In this document: positions 12,601 through 24,519 of the stretch, in pieces
How positions within the stretch are numbered: the stretch's first letter is position 1
Layout of the letters: each line of letters begins with the position of its first letter
NCBI RefSeq assembly: GCF_005239225.2
Contig: NC_133301.1
Location: 2,175,001-2,239,000 of the forward strand
Source: Populus alba
Lineage: Eukaryota > Streptophyta > Magnoliopsida > Malpighiales > Salicaceae
Length of the DNA: 64,000 bases
Direction of reading: 5' to 3'
Notes under the pieces: generated by a model
The model's database searches: none
The model's input: the letters and a program-made list of their open reading frames with translations, nothing else
What the model was told of the DNA's origin: nothing
Position numbers and translations under genes: made by a program

Positions 12601-15058
12601 TCTGACCAGTCCTATGGAAAAACTTATGAAGTATGGCATGTCAAACATTGATGAGGGGCTGTTTATGGGACAGACTATTCTAGAGCAACTAGAAGGTCTT
12701 CCTAGGCACAGACCACATGGTGTGCATATAAAAAATGTCACAGCGAAAGATGTATATAATGGAAATGCATCCAAAGCTTCATTTTTTCCTGGAAATGGGA
12801 TGGAACTTTTCTCTGAGCCAGGGCCTGCTAAGGCATTTGGTCATGTTAGAAAGTTGTCCAGTGAGAGTGTTGGAAGTGATGGAAGTTCTCTACGAGGAAG
12901 TGAATTGTCAAACGCTGGGATACCAAATTCATCTGGTGATGGATCTCTTGACCTTCCAGGAATAGCTGAGGTATTGAGCTCCGCAGAAGTTCTTGGTAAT
13001 GCAGAGCTGCAGTTTTCAGGTGATGCACACATAGTACTTCCTATGGATCAGCGTCATAAAATGAACAGGGTTCTATTATCGATGCAGCGGAGGCTAGTCA
13101 CAGCTAAAACAGACATGGAAGACCTCATATCAAGATTAAATCAGGAGATAGCCGTAAAAGATTACCTTACAACAAAGGTATGTTGAGCATAATTGTATGA
13201 GCTTTGCATATGCCACCTTTCTGTCACATGTTTGTAAACTGTGAACTGAATGGGCCTTCATGCTTCATTGTACACTACAGTTTTAAGGTCTTTACTTTTA
13301 TGCAAGAGTGTAATAGCTATTGAACTCTCGAAGATTCAACTTTTGGCATGTCTTTTGATGTTATTCTCTTATATTTCTCATTGGGTCTCTTCAGGTCAAG
13401 GATCTGGAGGTGGAACTTGAAACTAACAAACAGAAAAATAAAGAAAATATGCAGCAAGCTATTTTGATTGAGAGGGAAAGGCTCACCCAAATGCAGTGGG
13501 ATATGGAGGAATTGAGACGGAAATCGTTGGAAATGGAATTGAAATTGAAGTCAAAAGAGGTTACCTATTAGCCATCATTCTGGTTTCAAAGTTTCACTTT
13601 CGTTTTTTATTTCCTTAGTTTCTTCTGGAGATTCCCGGCATCAAGGGAAAGATGGTACTTTCAATGACTTAAATTCAGATTATGATTCATGTAACCATTA
13701 CAGGGTGAGCAGTCAAGTACAGAATTTCAAATGGCATCTACCGACTATGAGAAAGACGTGGTAGTTGAGGAGTTGGATGCTACTAGAAAGCTACTTGAGG
13801 ATCTGTCTAAGCGATATGAAGAACTTGAAGCGAAATCGAAAGCAGATATTAAATTTCTTGCAAAAGAATTTAAATCCCTTAAAAATTCCCAGACAACATT
13901 AAAGCAAGAGCTTAGTCAATCACTGAAGGAAAAATCTGAAGTTGAGGTTGTTTATGCACTACTATTGCTGTATCATTGCCCTATATCAAGTTTTTTGAGA
14001 AATTCTCATCTTATGAGGAGCTACATTATATAATATTAACTCACACAACTAGCCTCAAGTCCAGGTCAAATTTCAAACACATTGCTTGCTTCTGTCAGTT
14101 ATCAAGTCCCAAGCCAAATACATTGTTTTGTTTTTATTAAATTATTAACCAATCAATTTAGGAGGTATATCTTGCTTTAAATATTATTTTCCTATGATTT
14201 CCTGCCATCAGTTGTCCCAGAAAACTTGCTGTTATGTCTATGCCTTCCAGTCTTATTCCTGTATTTTCATCATTTCAAAACATCTTTTGACTCAGATTGA
14301 TATTTTGCCTTTGGTCCCAACTACTACAAGTGATTCATATTCCACTGATTCTATGCTATGTTTTTTTTTTTCCCAGAAACTTCTTCACGAGGAAAGAGAA
14401 AAGGAGCATGGGAAAATTGCTCGGAAGAAACTGCTACATGATTGTAGGATTCTGTGTGACCAGCTGCAAGAATGCAACGTTAATTTGTTGAGTGAAGATG
14501 ATAATTTTGTTGTGGACTTTTCACTGGCAGATGCTTTGGATTTGCTGACCACATCTGATGATCAAATTGGCCATCTATTAACGGAGGTACTTTCTATTTC
14601 CAATCTGTTTCTCATTACTAAATAAATCTGCTAAAATGGAATCCTCTTTACTGTTGAACCATTAGCTTTAGATTCAGTCATTATTTAAAAGGATACCTAG
14701 ACTTGATCTCCTCCTACTAACACTATCAAAGCTGTATTTAGTAATTAGAAGCACCTGTTGAATATGAATTTAAAAGTAGGTTTCATCGATTCCTTTTCTG
14801 TGTCTTACCTACATTGTTTTTCCCCAAATTATTGGTTAGGCACAACAATTATTTGAAGATGATAAAATCACTGCTCCTGACGACAACTTGAGATCAACCG
14901 ATGATGAACTGAGGAATATGTTGGCAAATCTCTTCACTGATAATGCCATGTTGAGGAAACAGGTGAACTCTACCATGCGACGTGCTCTTAAAATGGGCAG
15001 CATCTCTAGGAGTAGTAATGACGGGGCTCCTTCAAGTAATAATCACGTAGAAAGATAA
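9605..15058 (+). CDS. EREX: PX-domain endosomal Rab effector (EREX / EREX-like), 10 exons, 712 aa
   Basis: CDS exons: 9605-9697, 10661-10771, 11313-11411, 11575-11661, 12131-12239, 12375-13177, 13395-13559, 13704-13946, 14377-14586, 14840-15058; sum 2139 nt, stop TAA. The start is the ATG opening [14 protein letters not shown], which matches the conserved family N-terminus. Residues about 41-190 form a PX domain, the module that binds PI3P on endosomes: RRFNDF (about 90-95), [18 protein letters not shown] in exons 4-5, and the helix ending ELEAAARS. A Ser-rich acidic linker follows (exon 6). Charged heptad-like sequence predicting coiled coil then runs from about 395 to 645, with a basic, Ser-rich tail. 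EREX of Arabidopsis (At3g15920; EREXL1 is At4g32160) binds canonical RAB5 GTPases and acts in trafficking to vacuoles. Position next to KOC1/ATPG/UGNT1-type genes fits the At4g32160 counterpart. Which paralogue it is remains uncertain; the family is secure. Confidence 0.93.
10096..10161 (+). repeat. Tandem duplication of 33 bp in EREX intron 1
   Basis: Two adjacent 33-base units (10096-10128, 10129-10161) share 'ttagtatcgcgatcac' and 'ggagaactctgtagg'. They differ at only about two positions, so the duplication is recent. Confidence 0.9.
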
Positions 15059-16614
15059 AAAGTATAGTCGAATATTAAATATTGTAATTTTTTTTAAAAA
15101 AAGTAAAAGGCGTCTCTCAAAACTATAATAGGATTAGAGGTAATGGATGACCTGTTTTGCACAGTTCATTTCACTAAACCAGAAATTAACTCGATGTAAT
15201 TGTGGTTTCACGTATTGAGTTGTCTGAAAGAAATTGCCTTTCCAGAGCTGTATTTTTTTATTATATTTTTTTAACTGGAATGATGAGAATAAACATTAAG
15301 TAAATGTAATACATGTCTATCTCAGAACTGTTCAAAGTTTCAAAGTATGAGAGATGGATAATCTGGCTGTGGCATTGATGCAAATGAACCTCGGATTCTT
15401 ACCATGTCTGGATGTCACCAACCCTATCAGTTTGGCAGGGCACCATACTGAGAACCCGGTCAGGTTCGGAGACATCCATACCTGATGAACCACAAACCAG
15501 CGTGTCTTTTCAAAGCCATCTCACAAATCAAAACATTGCGTTGGTCTTCTGCTCATTCCATTTTTTCCCTTTTTAATCATGCGAGGCAATGACCTAAAAA
15601 TTGGGGAAAATAAAAGGAAAGAATCACAACTTTCGATTCCAAGTTAGAACCCCACAGTGCCCCTTCGGATACATCCTTGTGTTAGCAAGGAACCAGCCTC
15701 GAAATCATTATGGAGTCGAAATCATGATAGGTCAGGCTGGCCTGATTTCCTCCTTTGGTGCAAAGAAAACTTGGAAGTCGAAATCATTTGATTACAGAAA
15801 GAGGTAAAGTAGCTTTTAGAAGCGAAACCCTTTCTATTTCATTGCATGGGATCACCAAAATGAAGGAACTTGAGACGTCTAATCTAGACCACCATATGAA
15901 TGGGCTCATATGAGCTAGCCAGGCATATCAAATTTCTCCCGTGAAAAGCCGAGACATATATAGGAGGAGGGTTGGAAAGAGGGGCCAGGACAAGGAATCA
16001 TTTAATTTAAGCATTAATCAACAATATCTAAACGAGTCTTTTCATTCGTGACTTTCTTTTCTCAAAACTGTCATAACAGCCTAAAAATGATTCAAGATCC
16101 CACTAGGAAAAGAATGATACAGGATGACCATCGTGAGCGTCACGCCCAGCAGCAGCAGCCTGAACTCGCCAGAAAAACATATCAACACGTCATCACCGTT
16201 GGCTCAAGCGTCATCTTTTTCAGCTAAGCCACCACCAGCCCCAGCCTGAGCATGTTCATACTCAAAAGACCTGTAAATTTCTTATATTAGATCTCATCAA
16301 GTTCAAATGCAGACTCAAAATTTGTCCACCCGATAAAAACATAAAGCTAACATCAAGAGCAGCCTGCATGGAACTAAAAATACCATGAGAAAAACAAATT
16401 TATTCCTTTCGAGGGGACGACTATGATAGGAGTCGGATCGGAGAATCGGTGTTATTGTCATTCTTAAAGTTTGGAGGCCAAAATAAGAGACTACAGAGTA
16501 ATTATAGATCAAGCTTTTCCCGTCAATTTATATATGCATTAAAAATGAATTCAGTCTCTTCTAAATTTTGTTAATTAGAATAATTTCAGAGTTACGGAAG
16601 AGGAGTACCTGTCC
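15059..16614. other. Convergent spacer between EREX (+) and APT (-)
   Basis: It contains the 3' UTR of the EREX-type gene (about 15059-15340) and probably the 3' UTR of APT on the opposite strand. Composition is moderate. On the minus strand a possible 3'-UTR intron of APT is visible: a CAG|GTACTC donor just after the APT stop (about 16605) and a TTTACAG acceptor at about 16272. No independent gene was recognised. Confidence 0.45.
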
Positions 16615-18343
16615 TTAACAACAATTATCAATCTGGCGTGGCTCCACAAGGATATAAAGTGGCTTGCCGTTGAGCCTGCACTGTCCCTGAAAGGCGTTTC
16701 ATTTGGCAACGAACACAATGTTCAGAAATCAATCTACTTACTATCTTTGCGGGGCAAGAAACAGAACATGGAGGTATTTGTAGGAGAAAAAAAACACACA
16801 AAATACAAGGAGAAGACAAGCCACTACCTTGACCTCCCGCAATCCGATCACACATGCACACTCAACCACTTCAGCCTCCATCCGTTCTATGGAAACATTA
16901 ACACCAAGCGTGAGATAAGTTATGCAAAGAGTAATCGAGGTCCAAGCAAACAAAATCATGGAGGAGAAACAGTTTTGATGGGTCAAGAAGGAGAAAGCCA
17001 GTACCCAAGAGTCTTATTGCTGCTGACAAGGTCCCTCCTGTAGCTACAAGATCATCTATTACAATTGCACGCTCGCCAGGCTCAACAGCACCAACATGCA
17101 TTTCTAGACAATCAGTTCCATATTCCAGCTCGTATGATTCAGCAATCACTTCGCCTGCATATTCAGGATTTTGGAGCACTATTACAACAAGATTCTTCCT
17201 TGAACTTCTGCTAGAGCAGAGGGGAATGAATGCAACACAACGCATTAATTGACCAGCCAAAAGAGAATTGATATGGACTGTTCCACAAGGAAATTCCCAT
17301 ATTCAAAACTAGAACTAAGCTGCAGCTTCAAATTGAGATCTACTGTCTATTAAAATACAGTCTCAGGCATGAATACAGAACTTTAAAAGATGATTTAAGA
17401 TGGGATGAAAACTCAAATGCTCTCCCTAAGGCATTGAAGTTGATGGACCAAAACAGGCTACCCCTTTCCTCAACATTTTAAAAAAAGTGCAGCAGAAGCA
17501 CAGTTGGAGCTCCGAGCTAAACATGGAATTACCTGGCAACTTTCTGGGTTTTCTTAAAGGAACGAACTTTGCACCAATAGCTAAGGCAATTGCTGGGCCA
17601 AACATGAACCCTCTAGCTTCAACTCCTACACGAAACTTGCCAACATGAGAAATTAAAAAAACATTCAACATGAAAAACAATAGAGCCAAATGGAAACATC
17701 ATTATCGAACAGCTTGTTTCCTAGATGAATAGTCAACAAAAACTTTCATCTAACCAAGAAATCCCGGTGGTACTAGATTTCCTACGTGATAAAGACCCTT
17801 CAAAAAAACCACGAAAAACTTTGACTGAGAAATCTTGAAACAGCCTTTTTATTTATGCAATTTGAAACGCCAAAGTCAACACCCCACAGATGAGAAAATT
17901 AAATAAGCCAAAATCCAGGCATGAAACACAAGAAAATCACCAATTCGCATAATCCCCTCTTCCTTCGTCCCGGTAATTAACCACTTTTTGAAAACAAGCC
18001 CTCACCAAAACAGAAAAAGAAGAGGGAAAGAAAAGGGAGGGTTGGCTAATAAGCTACCAGCAACAACAGAAATGCCCATGTCTCTATAGCGATCAACAAA
18101 GATATCCACTGTGTCCTTAAAAGCCTTGTGATCCAGCAACAAAGTTGTTATATCCTGAAACATTATCCCTGTCAAACAACAAAAAACTTAGCCACCAAAC
18201 ACTGATAACAAGAGAAAGAAAACACAGAAAGAAAGAAAGAAAGAAATCAGACCTGGTTTAGGGAAGTGAGGCACCACCCTAATAGCTTCAGAGATGCCTT
18301 GTAGTCTTGGGTCGCCCTTGAGTCCATTCTCTGCTGCAAACAT
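16615..18343 (-). CDS. APT: Adenine phosphoribosyltransferase, 6 exons, 191 aa
   Basis: Exons (minus strand): 18343-18253, 18168-18058, 17625-17533, 17154-17005, 16886-16828, 16686-16615; sum 576 nt, stop TAA. The product opens [15 protein letters not shown]. It carries the APRT hallmarks in order: [16 protein letters not shown] (about 26-41), [24 protein letters not shown], a YELEYGTD loop, and the PRPP-binding signature [14 protein letters not shown] (about 129-142). The tail is ECACVIGL...GKPLYILVE. The enzyme salvages adenine with 5-phosphoribosyl-1-pyrophosphate to AMP; some plant isoforms also convert cytokinin bases to nucleotides. No transit peptide is evident, so it is probably cytosolic, most like the APT3/4/5 group and closest in feel to Arabidopsis APT5. 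A (GAAA)n tract lies in intron 1. Length and all motifs are intact, so it should be active. From memory this gene is not part of the corresponding Arabidopsis block. Confidence 0.94.
18226..18247. repeat. (GAAA)n microsatellite in APT intron 1
   Basis: Five consecutive 'gaaa' units lie just inside the donor end of APT intron 1. On the sense strand this is a CTTT pyrimidine tract. Confidence 0.85.
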
Positions 18344-18440
18344 TGTTTCTCTGCTCTCTCTCTTTCTCCCTCTTTCCTTAATTCTCGACTGCTCAAATGA
18401 GGTCATAGAGCTTGTGAAAGGGTGTGTTAATATAAGCACC
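18344..18440 (-). promoter_or_regulatory. APT 5' leader with TATA-like element
   Basis: On the minus strand the sequence CTTATATTAACAC (about 18425-18437) is a plausible TATA box about 85 bases upstream of the ATG. Between them lies a purine-rich GAGAAAGAGAGAG stretch (about 18350-18370), which resembles a GAGA-type leader element. Confidence 0.4.
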
Positions 18441-20029
18441 TAAACACTTCGAAGAGTCACGGCTTCTCTTCTCTGCTGTCTCTGTATCTGTGAAATGGAA
18501 TTTTGCTAACCAAATTGGAATTCTTTACAAATTCTTTTTTCCCTCCTAAACTGAGCTAAAGATCAAATCTTTCTCTTATCAATGCAATCTAAGAGAGCAA
18601 AAGATGATCAGTGTGTATTAAATACTAACTATTTTGTCTATTTATGTTGGCCAATCCAATGCACTGTTCTTGTGCTAGGCTAGCACGCGTTATTAAAGCA
18701 CGTGCAAAACACTCTTGGTCACCCTCAACTTGAGCCCACATTTCCAGTTGCTTGCTTGACGCTTCCATCATCTTGTCCCTTCCCTTTTTTTTTTTTTCTT
18801 TTTTCCCCTGGGATGCCTCATAGAGTAGATTTTTTTCGAAAGTATTTAATGATTTCACGATGAAAATAAAGACTTAACGTTATTATATATACGAAATAAT
18901 TTTTCAACACGTATAAAATGTAATGAAATTTGTATAAGCATTCAATGATTCAACTTCTTGAGATTCTTTGAAACATATCAATTGGTGGTTATTCAGGTAA
19001 CATTTTTTTTTCCATGGCGAAGGATGAAGATGGATTCGTATCCTAAGTTATGATTCAGGAATCAATTTTCTTCTATAAATGATGTCTTCTTGCTTATCTT
19101 AAGGCAGAAGCAAGGGGAAAAGAATAATTATTTGAAGCATTGACATGTTACTCCCCATTATTATCAAGCATGTCCTGGCTTATGTTGGTTCATCTAGGAT
19201 CTAATTGACTCGTTTTTATTACAAATTGGGTTTCAAAAAAAAAAGTTAATTTGAAGTTAATATGATCAAAAACTATTTGATGTTTTTCTGATAAATTTAT
19301 AAAAATATTATTTTAATTAAAAAAACTCTTATCGACAACCCATTACACGTGAAACAAGCCTTGCTCAAGTCATTCTAGATTCGTAATTAAAGAATATTCT
19401 ACCTCCTTGAAAGAGTGTGAAACGAATGGTTTTCATGAGAAGGAAAATCTAGGTTAATTAGTGCATCAATCTCGAATTCATAATAGGTAGCAAACCCATC
19501 AAGAAATTCAGACATCAAAAAAGTCCCTTTTGCGTGTAAACGAAATCTAATAAATCTATATAGATTTATTGGTTGTAATCTGCTTTTCCCATGATGATTT
19601 GTTTCCTTGTGTGAAGTCAAAAAAAACACCTTCGTTGCGCTTTAAAGACGTCAACTATCCACAGTTATTCCCCGGATTTTCTTTGTGACTGGCAATGCTG
19701 CTGCAACAAGGAAACAAAAAAACGTCGGAGAAGAATATCAAAATAGATCTCTTTTTTTGACCTGAATCACAGCAAATCATTGAATTAATGTCTTTCAATC
19801 CTGTAGTCAACCAATGATAGATCAGCAATCTGAAAAGCTTGCATGATTGTTGAAGGGTTGTTAACTTGTTTCATTCACGGATATCGAAGTTCAAATCTGT
19901 CATGGTTAGAAAAAATAAAATCTTAAAAAACACACAGTTCATGTATAGAAAATGTATTTCGGATCTAGTGAAATGAATCATCTTTTAACAAGGTCTGAGA
20001 TGCTGGATGGCTTTAAATCTAACTAATTA
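18441..20029. other. Intergenic sequence upstream of APT, no gene seen
   Basis: The composition is mixed to AT-rich. The ORFs at 18625-18858 and 19399-19629 lack any recognised family, signal peptide or splice context. The region may hold APT promoter elements, but none could be singled out. Confidence 0.4.
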
Positions 20030-21290
20030 TCTAACCCGTGCTCTGCCATGGGTTGTAAATATTTTTAACATTTTAATTGAAAAATTAAAGAGAAAACAAA
20101 CAAAACTATTATAAAAAGAATAAGAACAAAATAAAAAATCAAAATAACAAGAATTGAAATTGAAAAGTAAAAGATAAAGAATTTTTGTTGAATGATAAAA
20201 TTAAAAGCTAATAAAACTTTAATAAGAAGGCCAAGAAAATAAATTAATAAAAAATAAAGAACTTTCGTTGAATAATAAAATTGAAAATTAATAAAACTTT
20301 AACAAGAAGGCCAAGAAAATAAATTAAAAATTGGACATGAATGAAAAAAAATACATATGAGAAATTATAATTGAAAAACTGAATTGAAAATAAATAAAAT
20401 TTTATAAAAAAAGTGAGAACTAAATAAGAAATCAAAAGAACGATGATTGAAACTGAAAAAGCAAAAACAAAAAGGATAATCATGTATTTTATCTGACATA
20501 AAAGAGAAAAAAAAAAAAAACAAAAGAAATGACAATTCAACCATCATATTTTGTCATGTGCCGCACCATGAGGAAAAAAAACACAGTGGGGCTTCCAAAA
20601 ACATGGCAAAAGGTCATGTTTGGACACTTGGTTGCATTGCATGCGCCATCCACAGTGTGTGATCGCCATCCACTAGCCGCCCTACAACAAGAACACACCA
20701 ACAACTTTCTTAAATAAAAAATTAAAAAGTAAATATGAAAATACCAAAATACCCCTAACCTTACTAATTAAGAAAAGAAATTGTATGAAAGTGCCTCCAA
20801 ATGTAAACCTTTTTTTTTTTTAATCTTTTTCAAGTTCAATAAAGTATTTTAACCATATGAAGAAAAGGAGAAAGAAAAAACCCTTTTGCCAAAACAGCCT
20901 AAATTTTTTCTATCCTCAAGGTAAAGAAGTATTTTTACTATGTAAGAAACCTATAAAAAATAATAATAAAAAAAAAACTCTTAGTCAACAACCGTAAACT
21001 TTGTTGACATTAAGAGTAAAAATGTGTTTTTACAGTATAGAACATCTGAAAAAACTAACATACCACGTAACACTCTTATAATAATCAATGAACTAGTAAA
21101 AGAGACCAAAGCACCTCTCTCACCCTCAGGATTCTTCTTCTTCTTCTTTTTTTCATTCAAGGGCAAAGAGGTAATTTTACTATGCAATCAATAATAAATT
21201 ATATCCAATGCTATACTAAAATACCCACACATTATTTTTTTTTATATAAATGTTAAAATAATCATCACGGTTTTGCCTATAAAAATATCA
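20030..21290. repeat. A-rich composite interspersed repeat, copy 3
   Basis: The A-rich part (20060-20520) has 'gataaaattaaaa' phrases and an internal tandem of about 80 bp: 'aagaaggccaagaaaataaa' at 20224 and again at 20304. A GC-richer module follows (20528-20710, with 'gccatccac' repeated). A tail comes next with repeated 'aaaatacccct' and 'ggcaaagaggtaattttac' themes. The order matches the copies at 2580 and 5975. Confidence 0.55.
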
Positions 21291-21339
21291 TACGCTTGTT
21301 CAACCTAGAAAATACTTGAAGCCATATCCCAAATATGTA

Positions 21340-21555
21340 AGTGCATGTTTAAGATTATGGTATAAAGTGTAATTTTAAAGGGATTTTTGTTTAAAAATAT
21401 ATTAAAATAAAATTTTTTTAGATTTTTTTTAATTTTTAACTTTAGTACATTAGAATTATAAAAAAATCCTAAAAAAACATTATTATTTTTTTTTTTTTAG
21501 TGAGACACTTTAAAAACACACTTAAAAATAGAAAGTATTACACTCCTAAACACCT
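21340..21555. mobile_element. MITE-like AT-rich repeat (family A)
   Basis: It starts at 'tgtttaagattatggtataa', has an A/T core with 'atattaaaataaaattttt', and ends at 'acactcctaaacacctttt'. No coding capacity. Confidence 0.4.
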
Positions 21556-24172
21556 TTTTAAAGTTGAATTAGAAAATATATTTACACAGTAAAATCCATC
21601 ACAACTTGGTTAACGGATAAAACCAGATTACAACCTAGCTATGATCAACCGTTAACAAGATTTAGAAATAAAATAAAATGGCACTGCTTTAATAATAATA
21701 ATAATAAAAAAAAAAACATGATAATCTAATGATCCACGGGCACGACAAGCAACACGCGCAATAAAATGTGAGTAGAACTTAGGAGGGGCAAAGAACAGAG
21801 ACATCCTTCAACATAATCTTATAAAATACTCTCCTCCTCGATGATTACACTGTTTCAGTATATCTAGTATCTATCTCTACGTACCTAGCCTCTAGAAAAC
21901 CTACGATTTCTTCAAATCTATAAAGGAAGATTCTATGGTGCAGGAGCCATTGTATTAAAAGCAACAATCCTCGCTGTTAACCAATCACCAGTTTCCCAAA
22001 AATCTCACTAATCACACCGCCTATCATCACCGTCTCATTGCCATGCACGGTGAGTTTTCTGCAAATAGTATTCCCCACAGGGAGCTTTCCTCTGCTCTGG
22101 TGAGAAAAATAAGAACAAAACTGCAAACCCTTTTCTCAAAACCGAGGCCGGGGGCCATTCTCGTCATTTACAGGAAATTGACGGCTACTAAATTTTAGCA
22201 GAGAATCAAGTTGCAGGAGATTTGGGAGATTTCAGAGGCCATGGTCCCGAGTGGGGTGGTTTGAGTTCCTTTAATGTTTTCCCCCTTCATGGCCATGGGC
22301 GCCCTCTTGATCTGCTCGGATCTAGCCCTACAGGTGGAGTGATGAGTGGAGGGATTTGAATCGGGTTCTGGGTCTCCAGACAAAATTGATACATCATCGA
22401 GGAGTGGATGATGATGTGCCATGTATATATTTAGATGTGTGATGAAGATCTGTAAAATTGTCTTTTCCCATATCGACCATATATTGATACTTTATTGCTA
22501 TGGACCCCAGAGGTAGATATGAGTGAGGTCACCTTGCAAGACAAGGCAAACCCTCCTGCACTTTCACCTCCGAGTGTGAAGATCACACCCAATAGTTAAC
22601 ATTCTTTTGTTTTCCTTCCTCCCCTCTTTCTTTTTCTTTCTTTTTTTAGTTTAATATAGGTGTCCGGGTTACCTTGCGCGTACCTTCAACTAATTCTATA
22701 GACCCTGAAATTAACGACCTATATAAGCCTCCAATGACCATCATATAAACAACCTAGAGCTTCGAACCTGAAATCCAGACCTGTTTCTTTTTCTTGATTA
22801 TGTGGGAATTGTTTGTGATTATTCTGGCTTTTAAACAAGACCTGAAACGCAATTATACGTTAAACAGAGCCTGAGTTGCTGCCTTTTTCAGTGTTAGAAC
22901 TTCAGAGTTGTTTAGCTTTTCGTGTCCTCTTCCCCTGGGATAAAACTAGGGACAAGCTAGCTCTTCCTGGATACTTGTTTTTGTCACTTTTACGAGTGTT
23001 TTATTTAATAAATAATGGAGAGAAATTTGTATTTGGATTTTGCATATTTGCCGTCGATAAGACACCATGTCGACGGTATTAATTTACCTATCCTTGAAAA
23101 GGGTTGATGTTGATTGAAAGAGATGCAATTTCTTTGCTTTGCGCATATGCATTCCAGAACAACATTCATCATTTAAAACTGTGTACAAACAATATATTTT
23201 TAAATAAAATAAAATGCATTTAAAAAACACCGTTGAACACAATCTTCAATACCCTCCGAGTTCTTATGAATAATCACACTCTCGAAGCACAAGATTTTTA
23301 TCTCGGGTAAAATTCAATCTCGTTTTTCACTAGATGAGTAAAAAGAAAAAAATCTCATGCTTATGATTTATCAACTTATTATTTCAGATTTCGAGAGATT
23401 CGATTGTACTATTATTTGAGAGATCAATCACACACCACGATTTTTTAAAATTTTCTTAATCATGATGATGGACATTGTAGCTCTAATAAAACGACAGTAT
23501 ATATATATATTGTGGAAATTAACTAAATTTAAGTCCCATCTAATAAAATCAGTGTGAGATATCCGACAAATGTACTGTGCATGTTCGGTGAATTATTTTC
23601 TGCTGTAGTGATTGGAATTCCTGCATGTCAAGCCAAATCCTGTGCTCTCCGAATTATCTTACAATCATCTGACCAGGCTAGGAGCCACGTCATGATAATT
23701 ATAGTTTAATTACAGTAAAATTAATTTAATATCCTCTCACCTGGTATAAAATAATACTTCAAAAAACAACGTGAGAACTCAGAACCAGAGGTAGAAAAGG
23801 TGGGAGTGGCTGGAAACAGGAGGGAGGGAGGCTAAAAAAGCAAGCCATGAACGCGTGGAGGCGCAGACATGGAGGATGGACCTACAAAATAAAATCCAAG
23901 GTACCAGATTACTGTTCATGTGCACGCCTGTTGTACTAAGAAAACCCATTATAGCATGATCATTAACAACACCCTTTACCTCTCACATCTCCTGGATTTA
24001 CAATATCCTCGTGGTTCTTTCTTTCTTTTTTTGTGTCTGGACGGCTCGTATCAGCGGCCATGATCGGAAAAAGCCAAGCACAGCTCAAGATCCCGACCCT
24101 TCAGTCCTCATGTCTCCGAGAGATTATGAAAGATTTTTGCCTTTTTTATTTATGGATGTAAGGTCAAAGGCA

Positions 24173-24180
<8 letters not shown>
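21556..24180. other. Low-copy-looking intergenic region, one doubtful small ORF
   Basis: This has more mixed composition than its surroundings. A 75-codon minus-strand ORF (22195-22422) opens MAHHHPLLDD and is hydrophilic, with no signal peptide or recognised domain. Its start sits about 10 bases after a TATATA run, so it may be chance. A plus-strand ORF at 22876-23082 also has no recognisable features. Some of this interval could be transcribed non-coding sequence, but nothing proves it. Confidence 0.35.
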
Positions 24181-24219
<39 letters not shown>

Positions 24220-24220
24220 C
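24181..24220. repeat. (GA)n microsatellite
   Basis: The run of 'ga' dinucleotides is about 40 bases, interrupted once by 'gga'. It lies within an open frame (24011-24292) where it would encode an Arg-Glu repeat, but that frame has no other coding evidence. Confidence 0.9.
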
Positions 24221-24519
24221 CATCACTCTATCATTCTCGTGCTACGTGTCGAGAGCTGCAAAATCTTGAGCGTGGAAATGAGAGTTGTTTAGGAGAATGA
24301 AAGGAACAGAACGTTCCATGTAATCTTCGAGTGCTGTACTGTTGTTCTTGAGATTTAGGCTTTGTATTAAATATAATGTTTAGAGATTAGAACGTCGGAG
24401 CCGTGAAGATCTTGGTGGTCCAAGCTTTGTAGTCACGGATCTTCTGTGATGGAAATAAGGAAAGGAAAAGAATATGATGCTTGTGAGCAGATGGTCCAGT
24501 GAATCAAGTTCTCGGATTT

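Noticed and set aside
12122..13186. 354-codon continuous ORF as a gene of its own
   Set aside because: It reads through an intron (12240-12374) of the EREX-type gene and includes its exons 5 and 6. The splice sites and family text show it is not a separate CDS.
22220..22260. Plus-strand text resembling a CLE-type peptide end (MVPSG)
   Set aside because: It lacks the Pro-Asn/Asp-Pro and His residues of the 12-residue CLE motif and there is no signal peptide upstream.
24011..24292. ORF with an Arg-Glu repeat as a possible RNA-binding protein
   Set aside because: The repeat is just the translated (GA)n microsatellite. The flanks have no coding character.
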